Assembly (NCBI GenBank): GCA_018712955.1
Contig: DVGB01000060.1
Span: 1-62,277, forward strand
DNA length: 62,277 nt
Direction: 5' to 3'
Source: Candidatus Aveggerthella stercoripullorum
GTDB taxonomy: Bacteria; Actinomycetota; Coriobacteriia; Coriobacteriales; Eggerthellaceae
The notes under the pieces: model-generated
The model's input: the letters and a program-made list of their open reading frames with translations, nothing else
The model's database searches: none
Told to the model about the DNA's origin: nothing
Made by a program: the position numbers and the translations under genes
Shown here: positions 16,390-25,270 of the stretch, piece after piece
How positions within the stretch are numbered: position 1 is the stretch's first letter
Layout: each line of letters opens with the position of its first letter

Positions 16390-19105
16390 ACTGACCGTTG
16401 ACGGTCGCACGGTGGAGGTGCCAGCGGGTTCCACCATTCTCGATGCGGTCAACGCAGCGGGAGCGCACGTGCCCACGCTGTGTCATCTGAAAGGAAACAG
16501 CCCGGTCGCCTCGTGCCGCGTCTGCGTGGTCGAGGTCGAAGGGGAGCCGTACCCGGTTCCGTCGTGCTCGACGCCTGCGCGCGCGAACATGGCGGTAACC
16601 ACGGATTCGCCGCAGCTTTTGGCCTGGCGTCGGACGGCGCTCGACCTGATCATCGCCGACCACGGGCTGAACTCTACGAACTATTGCTTTTCCTGCGAAA
16701 AGAACGGTGCGTGCGAACTGCAGGACGTGTGCCGAGAGCTGGGCGTGGAGTCTCCAAGCTTTCCTGCGCGCGAAGGGAAAGAGCCGGTGTTGGATTCCAA
16801 CCCGTTCCTTTCCTACAATCCCAATCTTTGCATCCGCTGTCAGCGGTGCGTGGGCGCCTGCAACGAAGCAGCGTGCAACCACACGCTCCGCGCGAGCAAG
16901 CATGGCCTGAGGACCTCCATCGAGGCTCCGTTCGGTGAAGGGTGGCGGCAGACCGACTGCGAGTCCTGCGGCAACTGCGCGCAGGCATGCCCGACCGGCG
17001 CGCTCGTTGTGAAGCGTCGCGAAGCGTACCGCTCCTGGGAAACGGAGCGCGTGCGCACGACCTGCCCGCACTGCGGCGTCGGCTGCCAGCTTGACCTGGT
17101 CGTGCGCGACGGGAAGATCGTGGACGCCGAAGGCGCGCCCGGTCCGTCCAACCGTTCGCTTCTGTGCGTGAAGGGCCGTTCGGGCAGCTTCGATTTCGTC
17201 TCGTCCGAAGACCGGCTGACCACGCCGCTTGTGAAGAACCGCGAGACGGGGGAGTTCGAGCCTGCAACCTGGGATGAGGCGCTCGACCTGGTGGCACGCC
17301 GCTTCGGTGAGCTGAAAGGGCAGTATGGCGGTGAGTCCCTCGCGGCGTTTGCCTGCTCTCGCTCCACGAACGAGGACGTGTACCTCTTCCAGAAGATGGC
17401 CCACGTTGCGCTCGAAACGAACAACATAGACAGTTGCGCCCGTGTTTGACACGCCCCCAGCGTCGCCGGTCTGGCGACCATGCTTGGTTCGGGCGCGATG
17501 ACCAACACCATCCGCGACATTGCGGAGCAGGCTGACGTCATCATGCTCGTGGGGTCGAACCCCGAAGAGGCGCATCCGGTCATCGGCATGCAGTTGCGCG
17601 CCGCCGTCGAGCGCGGTTGTCGGCTTATCGTGGTCGATCCGCGCGACATCGGCCTGGCGAGGATGGCCGACATACATTTGAAGATTCGCCCGGGCACGAA
17701 CGTCGCGTTTGCCAACGCGATGACCAACGTGCTCATCAAGGAACGTCTGGTGGACGAAGGGTTCGTGCGCAATCGTACGGAAGGCTTCGAAATCCTTGCA
17801 GCGAACGTGTCCGAGTACACGCCCGAATGGGCAGAGGATGTCTGCGGCATCGACCGGCGCGACCTGATAGCGGCCGCGAAGCTGTTCGGCCAGGCTCAGC
17901 GTGCGTCCATCGTGTATTGCCTGGGCGTGACAGAGCACTCTACCGGCACGGACGGTGTCATGGCGCTTTCGAACATCGCCATGATCACCGGCAACCTGGG
18001 AAAGGCGGGCGGCGGCATGAACCCGCTGCGCGGCCAGAATAACGTCCAGGGCGCATGCGACATGGGCGCGAGCCCTGACGACCTGCCGGGCTATCAGAAG
18101 ATTTGGGACGACGCGGCGCGCGCAAAGTTCGAGAAGGCCTGGGGCGTTTCCTTGAGCCCGAAACCGGGTACGAAAGCGACGGAATGCTTCCCGGCCATGA
18201 TGGACGGGCGTATTCGCGGTCTTTACCTGTTCGGCGAAGACCCGGTGCGCACGGATCCGGATACGGGCCACGTCATCAAGGCGCTCGAATCGCTCGAATT
18301 TTTCGTGGTGGAAGACCTCTTTATGACCGAGACCGCGAAATACGCCGACGTCATCTTGCCGGGATGCAGCTATGCAGAGAAAGAGGGCACGTTCACGAAC
18401 ACCGAACGGCGCGTCCAGCGCGTGCGCAAAGCGGTGGACGTCGTGGAGGGGGCGCGCCCTGACACGGAGATTTTCACCGAGGTCATGAACCGCATGGGCT
18501 ATCCGCAGCCGTTGCTTACGCCTGCGCAGATTATGGACGAGATAGCAACCTTGACGCCGCCCTACGGCGGTATCAGCCATGAGCGTTTGGACAGCGAATC
18601 GGTGGCAGGCTGCGGTCTTCAGTGGCCTTGCCCGCATGCGGGGCATCCTGGCACGCCCATCTTGCACGTCGGCTCGTTCTCCCGCGGTGTCGGCTCGTTC
18701 TCGGTGCCGGAGTACCGGCCTTCTGCCGAACGTCCGGACTGGGACTACCCGTTCATCCTGATGACCGGTCGTGTCCTGTACCATTACAACGCGCAGGCAA
18801 TGACCGGGCGCACGCCAGGCTTGGACGAAATCTCTTCTCGTTCGTTCATCGAGCTCAATACGAGCGATGCGCTGCGCCTGGGAATCGAAGACGGCGGCCT
18901 CGTACGCGTGACGTCACGTCGCGGCAGCATCGAGACCATCGCGCGCGTTTCCGGGAAAACGAACCCTGGTCAGGTATGGATGCCGTTCCATTTCCAGGAC
19001 GGCAACAGCAACTGGCTTACGAACGCCGCCTTGGACTCCATCTCCAAGGCGCCCGAGTACAAAGTCTGCGCGGTGAGCGTTACGCCGGTCTGGCGACCGG
19101 AGTAA
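16382..19105 (+). CDS. fdhF: Selenocysteine-containing formate dehydrogenase, catalytic subunit
   Basis: 907 residues when the in-frame TGA at 17447-17449 is read as selenocysteine (U356). Both sides are in one frame and form a continuous FdhF: CARV-U-HAPSVAGLATMLG is the canonical active-site block. The N-terminus is NuoG-like: a 2Fe-2S site (C34, C45, C48, C62), a His-Cys 4Fe-4S site (H94, C102, C105, C111), two ferredoxin clusters (C150-C165 and C193-C203) and the molybdopterin-domain cluster (C228, C231, C235). This architecture belongs to NAD(P)-linked cytoplasmic formate dehydrogenases. A SECIS hairpin follows the UGA. The start overlaps the upstream oxidoreductase by 8 nt. Automated callers will split this gene at 17449. 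The selA/B/C genes are not in the window. Confidence 0.93.
17450..17490 (+). promoter_or_regulatory. Bacterial SECIS element of fdhF
   Basis: Directly downstream of the UGA, GTCGCC (17462-17467) and GGCGAC (17473-17478) form a perfect 6-bp stem around the loop GGTCT (17468-17472). That apical loop is the same as in Escherichia coli fdhF, which SelB recognises, and the distance from UGA is as expected. Confidence 0.85.
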
Positions 19106-19149
19106 CAGCTTGGCGCTGCGAAGCGCGGGAAGACTCATCTCGTCGTTCG

Positions 19150-19190
19150 AAGGCCCTGCGACGGACCAAAGTCCAGTCGTAGGGCCTTTT
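19150..19190 (+). terminator. Rho-independent terminator of the fdh operon
   Basis: AAGGCCCTGCGAC (19150-19162) pairs with GTCGTAGGGCCTT (19176-19188), followed by TT; the only mismatch is at C158/A181. The loop GGACCAAAGTCCA closely resembles the loop of the terminator at 27875-27916. Confidence 0.75.
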
Positions 19191-19252
19191 CGCGTCAACC
19201 CGAGGCCCCTCCGCGCTTCTCGCTGGCGGTACGAACGAGGCGGGTGCGCTCG

Positions 19253-19279
19253 GAGAAAAAGGGACCGTCGCTTTTTCTC
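19253..19279. repeat. Dispersed intergenic inverted repeat, copy E
   Basis: Perfect 9-bp arms GAGAAAAAG (19253-19261) and CTTTTTCTC (19271-19279) around GGACCGTCG. It lies between convergent genes (fdhF and the histidine kinase) and is the clearest representative of the family. Confidence 0.75.
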
Positions 19280-19291
19280 ATTCGCCTTCGG

Positions 19292-21820
19292 CTAAAGGCG
19301 CCCGGCGAGCGCATCGCGCAACGTTTCGCCCAGGGCACCGAAATCGATCGGCTTGGAGATATGCCCGTTCATGCCGGCAGCGGTGGTGCGGGTGATGTCT
19401 TCGGCGAAGGCATTCGCCGTCACTGCGATGATGGGCACCGTGCGCGCGTCCTCGCGGTCGAGGGCGCGGATGGCCTCGCACGCTTCGCACCCGTCCATTT
19501 CCGGCATCTGCATGTCCATGAGGATGACGTCGACGCTGCCCATCTCAAGCGACGCGAACAGGTCGACGGCTTCTCGGCCATTCCATGCAGGTATGGAGTC
19601 TGCCCCCATCATGTCCAGGTACTCGCGCGCAATCTCCATGTTGATTTCGTTGTCTTCTGCCACCAGGACGGTCATGCCGGTGAGGTCGGGCAGTTCGGGC
19701 GTTGCGGGATTGTCGTCGGCGGGCTGCTCGGGCTCGGCGGGCTGCAGTGGCAGCGTCACGATGAACGTGCTGCCGACGCCCGGCGTGCTTTCGACGGCGA
19801 TCTCGCCGCTCATCTGCTGTACGAGGCTTTTCACGATGGGCATGCCCAGGCCGGTTCCGACCACGCGGCGCGTCGAGAAGGCGGTCTCGCGCGCGAACGG
19901 CTCGAAGATGTGCTCAAGGAACGATTCGCTCATGCCAATGCCGGTGTCGCTGACGGTGACCTGGTATTTGTTGAGCTTTGTGCCCACGGAGACCTCGCGC
20001 AAGAGTATGCGGATGGTCCCGCCGGGCAACGTGTATTTCACCGCATTCGAGATAAGGTTGTTGAACACTTGTCCCAAACGGAAGGCGTCGCCGATTACGC
20101 AGGGGTTCTCCACGTCCAGGTCGACTTCGATGTGCTTGTCTTCTTGCTGTGCTTGCGCTTCGAACAGCGCAGCGGAATCCTGGAGGCATTTTTCCAGGTC
20201 CATGGGCGCGACGTCGAGCATGCTCCCTTCGCCCTGCTCGATGCGCGACATGTCCAGGACGTCGTTGACAAGCGTGAGCATCTGACGTCCGGACTGCCCG
20301 ATACGCTCAAGGTTGCGGAACGCCTTGTCCGGGTTGTCGGGCTCTTTTAGAGCGAGGTCGGACAGCCCGATGATAGCGTTGAGCGGGGTACGCAGGTCGT
20401 GGGAGACCTTGCTGAAGAAATCGTTCTTGCGTTTGGCGGTTTGCTTCGCGGAGTTCAGCGCGTTTTCGAGCAGCGCCTGCTGTTGCATCTGGCGGCGCTT
20501 CTCTTCGTCGATCTCGCGGAAGCTCATAATGACCTCGTCATGGCCCAAGCCGTCGCTGAAGGTCACCTTGATGCTGACCCATTTGAAGGCATCCCCGAAC
20601 CGGCGCTGGTAGTCGCCGCCGAATTCGCTTGCGCCCTCGTCCGCCAGGCGGCAGATGTTTTCGAGCGAGAAGCTGTCTTCGAAGACCGCGTAGGTCTTCG
20701 CTTCGACCACTTCGCTCACGGTGTCGATGAGATGCTGGTAGGAGCCGTGGTCGCCCAGGGTACTGCGCACGTCTTCCGAGGACTTGACGGTCTCGTAGGT
20801 CCCTTCTTTCAGGTCGATACGGTGGATGGCGTAGAAGGTGTCGCCCAAGGCGCGCAAAGTCTCTGCCGTCCGTTCGATCTTGCGGTTTCTCAGGTGCTCG
20901 CGCAACGCCACGACAATGACCGCCACGACGAGCAGGAGGCTGAACGCAGCCAGCGCAAGAATGGTGGCGTCCCATCCGTCCTGCAGGATGTTTTCAAGCG
21001 GGATGGTAACGATGGAGAGCCATCCGTTGTCCATGACCGTGTAGTAAACGCCGCGTTCGACCCCTTCCACGTCCGTAATGTACGCGTCGGGGTCTTCCAA
21101 GCTTCCATCCTCGATGCGCTCTACGAGCCCAGCCATGTAGGCCTGTGCCTCGGGGAGGTCGGGGTTCATGCGACTGTTCACGTAGACGAACTGCCCGTTA
21201 CGGTCCAGCAGGTAGTACGAGCTGTCTTCCGGCATGCTTGCTTCGTTGGAGAAGGCGTACAGGTCGTTCAGCCTGATGTTGAAAGCGAGCACGTTGCCTT
21301 CCCCGTTCAGGCGCATGGAGAGCGTGACGAGCTTATCTCCCGTGATGGCATCTTGGTAGACGTCGGTGAAGTATGCCTGCCCTTCGGCGTTCAGCGCGCC
21401 TTGGTACCAGTCCGTGCTGCTATAGTCGTAGGTCGCGTCACCCTTCCACGGGTCGGTGGCAATTAGGTCCCCGTTTATCACGGCGTACGGGTCGATGACC
21501 TTTGTACCCAGCACTTCCGTAAGGTACACAGCATAGGACTGGAGCCATTGCTCGATAGTCTGGACGCTTCCTTCGTTGTTGATTTCTCCGTTCACATACC
21601 GCGCGCCGACGCCCAGGTAGGTCTCGTACGAGGCAAACCGTCCTTCCTCCTCTGCTGCATAGCTTTCTGCCAGCAGGGTGCCCATTTCGTTGGCATTCGA
21701 GAGCAACTTGTCGCGCACAAGGAGGATGCTCCATGAGAGCAAAAGCGCGAACGTCAGGATGAGCGCGATAGTAAGCTTCATGGACAGGCGAAGTTTTTGC
21801 GTGCTTTTGGTGCGTGCCAT
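19292..21820 (-). CDS. Hybrid sensor histidine kinase with extracellular Cache domain
   Basis: 842 residues. A first membrane helix lies at about 11-32 (LTIALILTFALLLSWSILLV). An extracytoplasmic dCache-like sensor follows (to about 295) and then a second helix (ATILALAAFSLLLVVAVIVV). A PAS-like region leads into the dimerisation/histidine box FFSKVSHDLRTPLNAIIG with H474, ATPase motifs (NLISNAVKY, DTGIGM, GTGLGM), and a C-terminal receiver domain (VLVAEDNEINM; VDVILMDMQMPEMDG with phosphoacceptor Asp). ATG 21820 has TAGGAG 6 nt upstream. It is divergent from the EAL and CheB-CheR genes. It lacks an HPt domain, so a separate phosphotransfer partner is likely. Confidence 0.9.
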   Translation of the reverse strand: MARTKSTQKLRLSMKLTIALILTFALLLSWSILLVRDKLLSNANEMGTLLAESYAAEEEGRFASYETYLGVGARYVNGEINNEGSVQTIEQWLQSYAVYLTEVLGTKVIDPYAVINGDLIATDPWKGDATYDYSSTDWYQGALNAEGQAYFTDVYQDAITGDKLVTLSMRLNGEGNVLAFNIRLNDLYAFSNEASMPEDSSYYLLDRNGQFVYVNSRMNPDLPEAQAYMAGLVERIEDGSLEDPDAYITDVEGVERGVYYTVMDNGWLSIVTIPLENILQDGWDATILALAAFSLLLVVAVIVVALREHLRNRKIERTAETLRALGDTFYAIHRIDLKEGTYETVKSSEDVRSTLGDHGSYQHLIDTVSEVVEAKTYAVFEDSFSLENICRLADEGASEFGGDYQRRFGDAFKWVSIKVTFSDGLGHDEVIMSFREIDEEKRRQMQQQALLENALNSAKQTAKRKNDFFSKVSHDLRTPLNAIIGLSDLALKEPDNPDKAFRNLERIGQSGRQMLTLVNDVLDMSRIEQGEGSMLDVAPMDLEKCLQDSAALFEAQAQQEDKHIEVDLDVENPCVIGDAFRLGQVFNNLISNAVKYTLPGGTIRILLREVSVGTKLNKYQVTVSDTGIGMSESFLEHIFEPFARETAFSTRRVVGTGLGMPIVKSLVQQMSGEIAVESTPGVGSTFIVTLPLQPAEPEQPADDNPATPELPDLTGMTVLVAEDNEINMEIAREYLDMMGADSIPAWNGREAVDLFASLEMGSVDVILMDMQMPEMDGCEACEAIRALDREDARTVPIIAVTANAFAEDITRTTAAGMNGHISKPIDFGALGETLRDALAGRL

Positions 21821-22020
21821 GTCGGCTCCTAGCAGTCTGTGCGGTCGAGGTGTCGGGCGGCATGCGCGTCCGTGCGCGGTACGCAGGGCTTGCAGCGTTT
21901 CGTGTGCGTTCTCACTATATAGCATGGAGCATCCATCCTGTTTCCACTGTGCGCCGCCGACAACGCCAAGCCCTTGATCGGGCGAAGAAAAGGGCAGATA
22001 AAAGGTCGCAATGGCGTACA

Positions 22021-22067
22021 ATGGCTTTGTCTGCCCATAAGGGCTTTCGATGGCTTTGCCTGCGCAT
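22021..22067. repeat. 18-bp direct repeat between the kinase and EAL genes
   Basis: ATGGCTTTGTCTGCCCAT (22021-22038) and ATGGCTTTGCCTGCGCAT (22050-22067) differ at two positions and are spaced 29 bp start to start. A TACAAT box (22016-22021) lies just before. They may be activator sites or simply a short duplication in the leader. Confidence 0.4.
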
Positions 22068-22101
22068 CGCGGAGCCTGCCTTCGCGAGAAGGGATGCGAA
22101 C

Positions 22102-25100
22102 ATGACCGCTCTTGACGACGACAATTCGGAGGTCGTTCGCGCCCTGCTGCCCATTGAGCGCGACGCGTGGCTTGAGATGCTGCTGAGCCAAACGGGCATT
22201 CAGCTTTGGAGCGTGGACGTCAACGAACGCACGCTGCGCGTCTTTTCGGCGGGAGAGCGGACGAACCGCCAGGAGGTCTACCGCAACTTTCCCGACTCAT
22301 ACCTTGAGAGCGGGCATGTGCACCCGAATTCGCGCGATGCCTTTCGCCGGTTTGCCCAGGATCTCCTGTCCGGCAAAGAGTCCGACAGCGAAAACTTCAC
22401 GCTCCAGTACCGCGAGACGAGCTGTTACGGATGGGCGCAGCTGAAATACCGCATGCTCTTCGACGAATCCAACCATCCTCAGCGCGCTGTCGGGATGCGT
22501 ACTAACCTTTCCTACCGCTCAAGCGGCGAAGCGGGCTTTCTGCAGAGGCGCCCGGCGCCCGAGACGCTCTATCCGCATCTGTTCGCGAACGTGCAGGCCG
22601 ACCTGACCCAAAACTTCGTGGAGCGTCTGGAGATAGAGGGGGCCGAAGAGTCCACGCTCTCGCGCAACGGCACGTATTCGGAAGTGGTCGACCTGTTCTC
22701 CTCGCGCTTGTTCGCGAAGAACGAAGAGAAGCCTTTGCGGTCGAAATTCGGGCGCGAAGAGCTACTCCGTGCGTTCGAGGAAGGACATCGCTGGGAGGCC
22801 GCGCGCTTTCGGATGGTCGATAGCACGGGGTCTATCAGGCGTCTTTTTGTCGGCGCGAACATGGTGCGCAATTCGGAGAACGGTGACGTGCTCCTGTTCG
22901 CGTACGTGAGCGACGAGGACAGGCGCTGCCTGTGGGAAAGGCTTCTTGACGAGCCTGCATCGTTCGATCCGATCACGGGCGTCTATGACGCTGCGACCTT
23001 CGAGACGCTTGCGCGCATGCAGGCATCGCGCGGTTTCGGCGATGCCTGCGCGCTTGCGCTTGTATGGATAGAAGGCGCGCGCGAAGCGAATTTGGCAGAA
23101 CCCAGCGTGGCATCCTCGAGGCGAAGGGACGTGGCCACCGCCTTCGCCGTTGCTTTGGATACGGACTGCATCATCGGACAGCTGCGCGACGACGCCCTTG
23201 TCGCGTTTTTCCCGGACGCGGGCGTGCAGCAGGACATCAAGCGCCGTATCGAGCATGCGATGTCGTTCGTGCGCTTGTCTTTGGACGACGACCGTGCCGC
23301 GAGCTCATTGCGCTTTGTGGTGGGCGCGGTATGTAGCAAGCGGGCTCAGGCAGACTACGATGCCATGCTGAATCGTGCGGAAGCGCTCTGCGAGCTTTAT
23401 GGCGGCGACTCGGCGGATATCGTGGCGTTTCCCGACGAGCGCGAAGAGCGGCAGCGCGGTAGTGCCGGCTTGGGCGAAGAGGACGGCAAAGTGGCGCCCG
23501 TCCCGCTGCAGAAAGGCAGGGCGCTCACGCTGCTGGAAAAGGACGTGGCGCTGGAATGCCTTTCCGGCATGCTCATGTCCGAATCGTTGGACGACTCCAT
23601 GGGCGTGTTCTTGCGCTGCGTCGGCTCGCACTACGAAGCCGATCGCGCGTACTTGCTCACCATATCCCGAAAGGACCGGACCATCGTCGTTCCGTACGAA
23701 TGGTTCTCGGAGGGGAAGTACGGCATTTCGCAGGTAATATCCGGCAAATCCATCGACCGCTACCCGTTGCTTGCGCGCAGCATGGACGCATCTCAGCCCG
23801 AGCTGCTTGCGCGCGTGCAGAGCATGGACGCTGCCGCTCCTCCTTCCTGGCGTTTCGCGGTCTACCCGCTTCACGAGGAAGACGGCGTCCTGTGGACGCT
23901 CAATATCGAGAATCCCCACAGCATACCGGTGGACACGGCGCTTTTGGACGCGCTCGTTCCCCTGTGCGAAAGCGAGCGCGCGCGTTTCGAGCGCGCAGGC
24001 ACCTCGCCTGCCCAGGATGCCGCGATGCGCCGTTTGATGGGCTTGAAGAACCTTGATTCGTACACGGACGTGGTGTACTCGCTCAGTTCGGACGTGTACA
24101 GTTCCATGGGCGCCCTGGCGGTCGACATCCCCGAGCTGAGCTCTATCAGCGCAGGGGAAGGCTTCGAGCGCAGCATGGGACTGCTCATGCGGATTTCGGA
24201 AGTGCTCAACGACCTGTTCGGCTCTGGCATGCTTTTCCATACAAGGGATTCCGAGTTCATCGTCTTGAGCCCCGATACCATCTACGAGGTCTTCTTGGAC
24301 CGTTGCGCGCGTGCGCGGCTTATCCTGCAGACGTCCTATCCAGACCGGTTCCGCATGGGCTATACCTGGGCCGACGGCGTGTTCACGGCGCGCTCGCTCG
24401 TGAACGAGGCGCGCTCTATCATGCGCTGCGACGACATCGCGGCACGCAAGGACGCCGAGGATTTGGGGGAGTCGTCTCCCGGTGTGTTCGCAAGCGCGGC
24501 GGCGAGGCTGGCGGAGGACGAGCGGTTCGCCGTGTACCTCCAGCCGAAGGTCGACTTGCGGACGGGAGAGGTGACGGGGGCCGAAGCGCTGACCCGCGTC
24601 GTAGGAAAGGACGGGCGCGCCTATTCGCCGTCGGGCATCGTGGAGGCCATGGAGCAGGAGGGCACCATTCGCGATCTGGATTACCTTGTCTTCGACGCGA
24701 CGCTGGCCTTGCTTGAGGATTGGGCAAGCCGAAGGCTGCGCCTGATTCCCGTCTCCGTCAACTTCTCGCGCAGCACGCTGCTGACGCCGTCGTGCTTTGC
24801 CTCGGTCATGGCCATCATGACCCGCTATCCTGACGTGCCGTCCTCCCTGGTGGAGATAGAGGTGACCGAATCGGCGTTCAATTTGGAGCGCGAGACCTTC
24901 AAAGGAATCATAGACCGCTATCATGAACTGGGGATACGCATGAGCTTGGATGACTTCGGCTCGGAGTACTCCAACCTTTCGGTCTTTGCGAACATCCCGT
25001 TCGACGCGGTGAAGATAGACCGGAGCCTTGTGGCGAACGTGGAGACGAACGATGTAGCGCGCTCGCTCGTGCGCAACGTCGCGCAGGTCTGCAACGACCG

Positions 25101-25257
25101 CCATGTTGCATGCATTGCAGAGGGCGTGGAGACCGAAGAGCAGGCTCGGGCGCTCATTCAGGAAGGCTGCAACTACGCACAAGGGTATTATTACGGAAAG
25201 CCGATTTCCGCGCAGGAGTTCGAACAGAAGTACCTGCGCGGTGGAGATACAGCATAA
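22102..25257 (+). CDS. EAL-domain c-di-GMP phosphodiesterase-like protein with degenerate GGDEF regions
   Basis: 1,051 residues, no membrane helix seen. The N-terminal 250 residues look PAS-like (LWSVDVNERTLRVFSAGER and FVGANMVRNSENGDVLLFAYV). Next is a GGDEF-like fold (FDPITGVYDAATFETLARM) whose signature loop is QLRDDALVAFF instead of GGDEF, so it should be inactive. A GAF-like segment and a second GGDEF-like segment follow. The C-terminal EAL domain (about 805-1045) keeps AEALTRV, SVNFSRS, EIEVTES, LDDFGSEYSNL, VKIDRSL and AEGVET, so phosphodiesterase activity is plausible. ATG 22102 has AGAAGGGA upstream; the frame is open further upstream without support. It is probably co-transcribed with the CheB-CheR gene 13 bp downstream. 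Confidence 0.82.
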   Translation: MTALDDDNSEVVRALLPIERDAWLEMLLSQTGIQLWSVDVNERTLRVFSAGERTNRQEVYRNFPDSYLESGHVHPNSRDAFRRFAQDLLSGKESDSENFTLQYRETSCYGWAQLKYRMLFDESNHPQRAVGMRTNLSYRSSGEAGFLQRRPAPETLYPHLFANVQADLTQNFVERLEIEGAEESTLSRNGTYSEVVDLFSSRLFAKNEEKPLRSKFGREELLRAFEEGHRWEAARFRMVDSTGSIRRLFVGANMVRNSENGDVLLFAYVSDEDRRCLWERLLDEPASFDPITGVYDAATFETLARMQASRGFGDACALALVWIEGAREANLAEPSVASSRRRDVATAFAVALDTDCIIGQLRDDALVAFFPDAGVQQDIKRRIEHAMSFVRLSLDDDRAASSLRFVVGAVCSKRAQADYDAMLNRAEALCELYGGDSADIVAFPDEREERQRGSAGLGEEDGKVAPVPLQKGRALTLLEKDVALECLSGMLMSESLDDSMGVFLRCVGSHYEADRAYLLTISRKDRTIVVPYEWFSEGKYGISQVISGKSIDRYPLLARSMDASQPELLARVQSMDAAAPPSWRFAVYPLHEEDGVLWTLNIENPHSIPVDTALLDALVPLCESERARFERAGTSPAQDAAMRRLMGLKNLDSYTDVVYSLSSDVYSSMGALAVDIPELSSISAGEGFERSMGLLMRISEVLNDLFGSGMLFHTRDSEFIVLSPDTIYEVFLDRCARARLILQTSYPDRFRMGYTWADGVFTARSLVNEARSIMRCDDIAARKDAEDLGESSPGVFASAAARLAEDERFAVYLQPKVDLRTGEVTGAEALTRVVGKDGRAYSPSGIVEAMEQEGTIRDLDYLVFDATLALLEDWASRRLRLIPVSVNFSRSTLLTPSCFASVMAIMTRYPDVPSSLVEIEVTESAFNLERETFKGIIDRYHELGIRMSLDDFGSEYSNLSVFANIPFDAVKIDRSLVANVETNDVARSLVRNVAQVCNDRHVACIAEGVETEEQARALIQEGCNYAQGYYYGKPISAQEFEQKYLRGGDTA

Positions 25258-25270
25258 GGAGGTTGCCCGA

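Noticed and set aside
16217-18784. 855-residue open frame antisense to fdhF
   Set aside because: It has no family similarity, is Arg/His-rich as expected for the complement of GC-rich coding DNA, and has no ribosome-binding site.
17480-19105. Separate molybdopterin oxidoreductase gene starting at 17480
   Set aside because: It is the same frame as the upstream 16382 gene across a UGA at the FdhF selenocysteine position with a SECIS, so it is one gene.
19244-21466. Long plus-strand open frames opposite the histidine kinase (19244-20350, 20399-21466)
   Set aside because: They mirror the kinase coding strand and show no recognisable motif.
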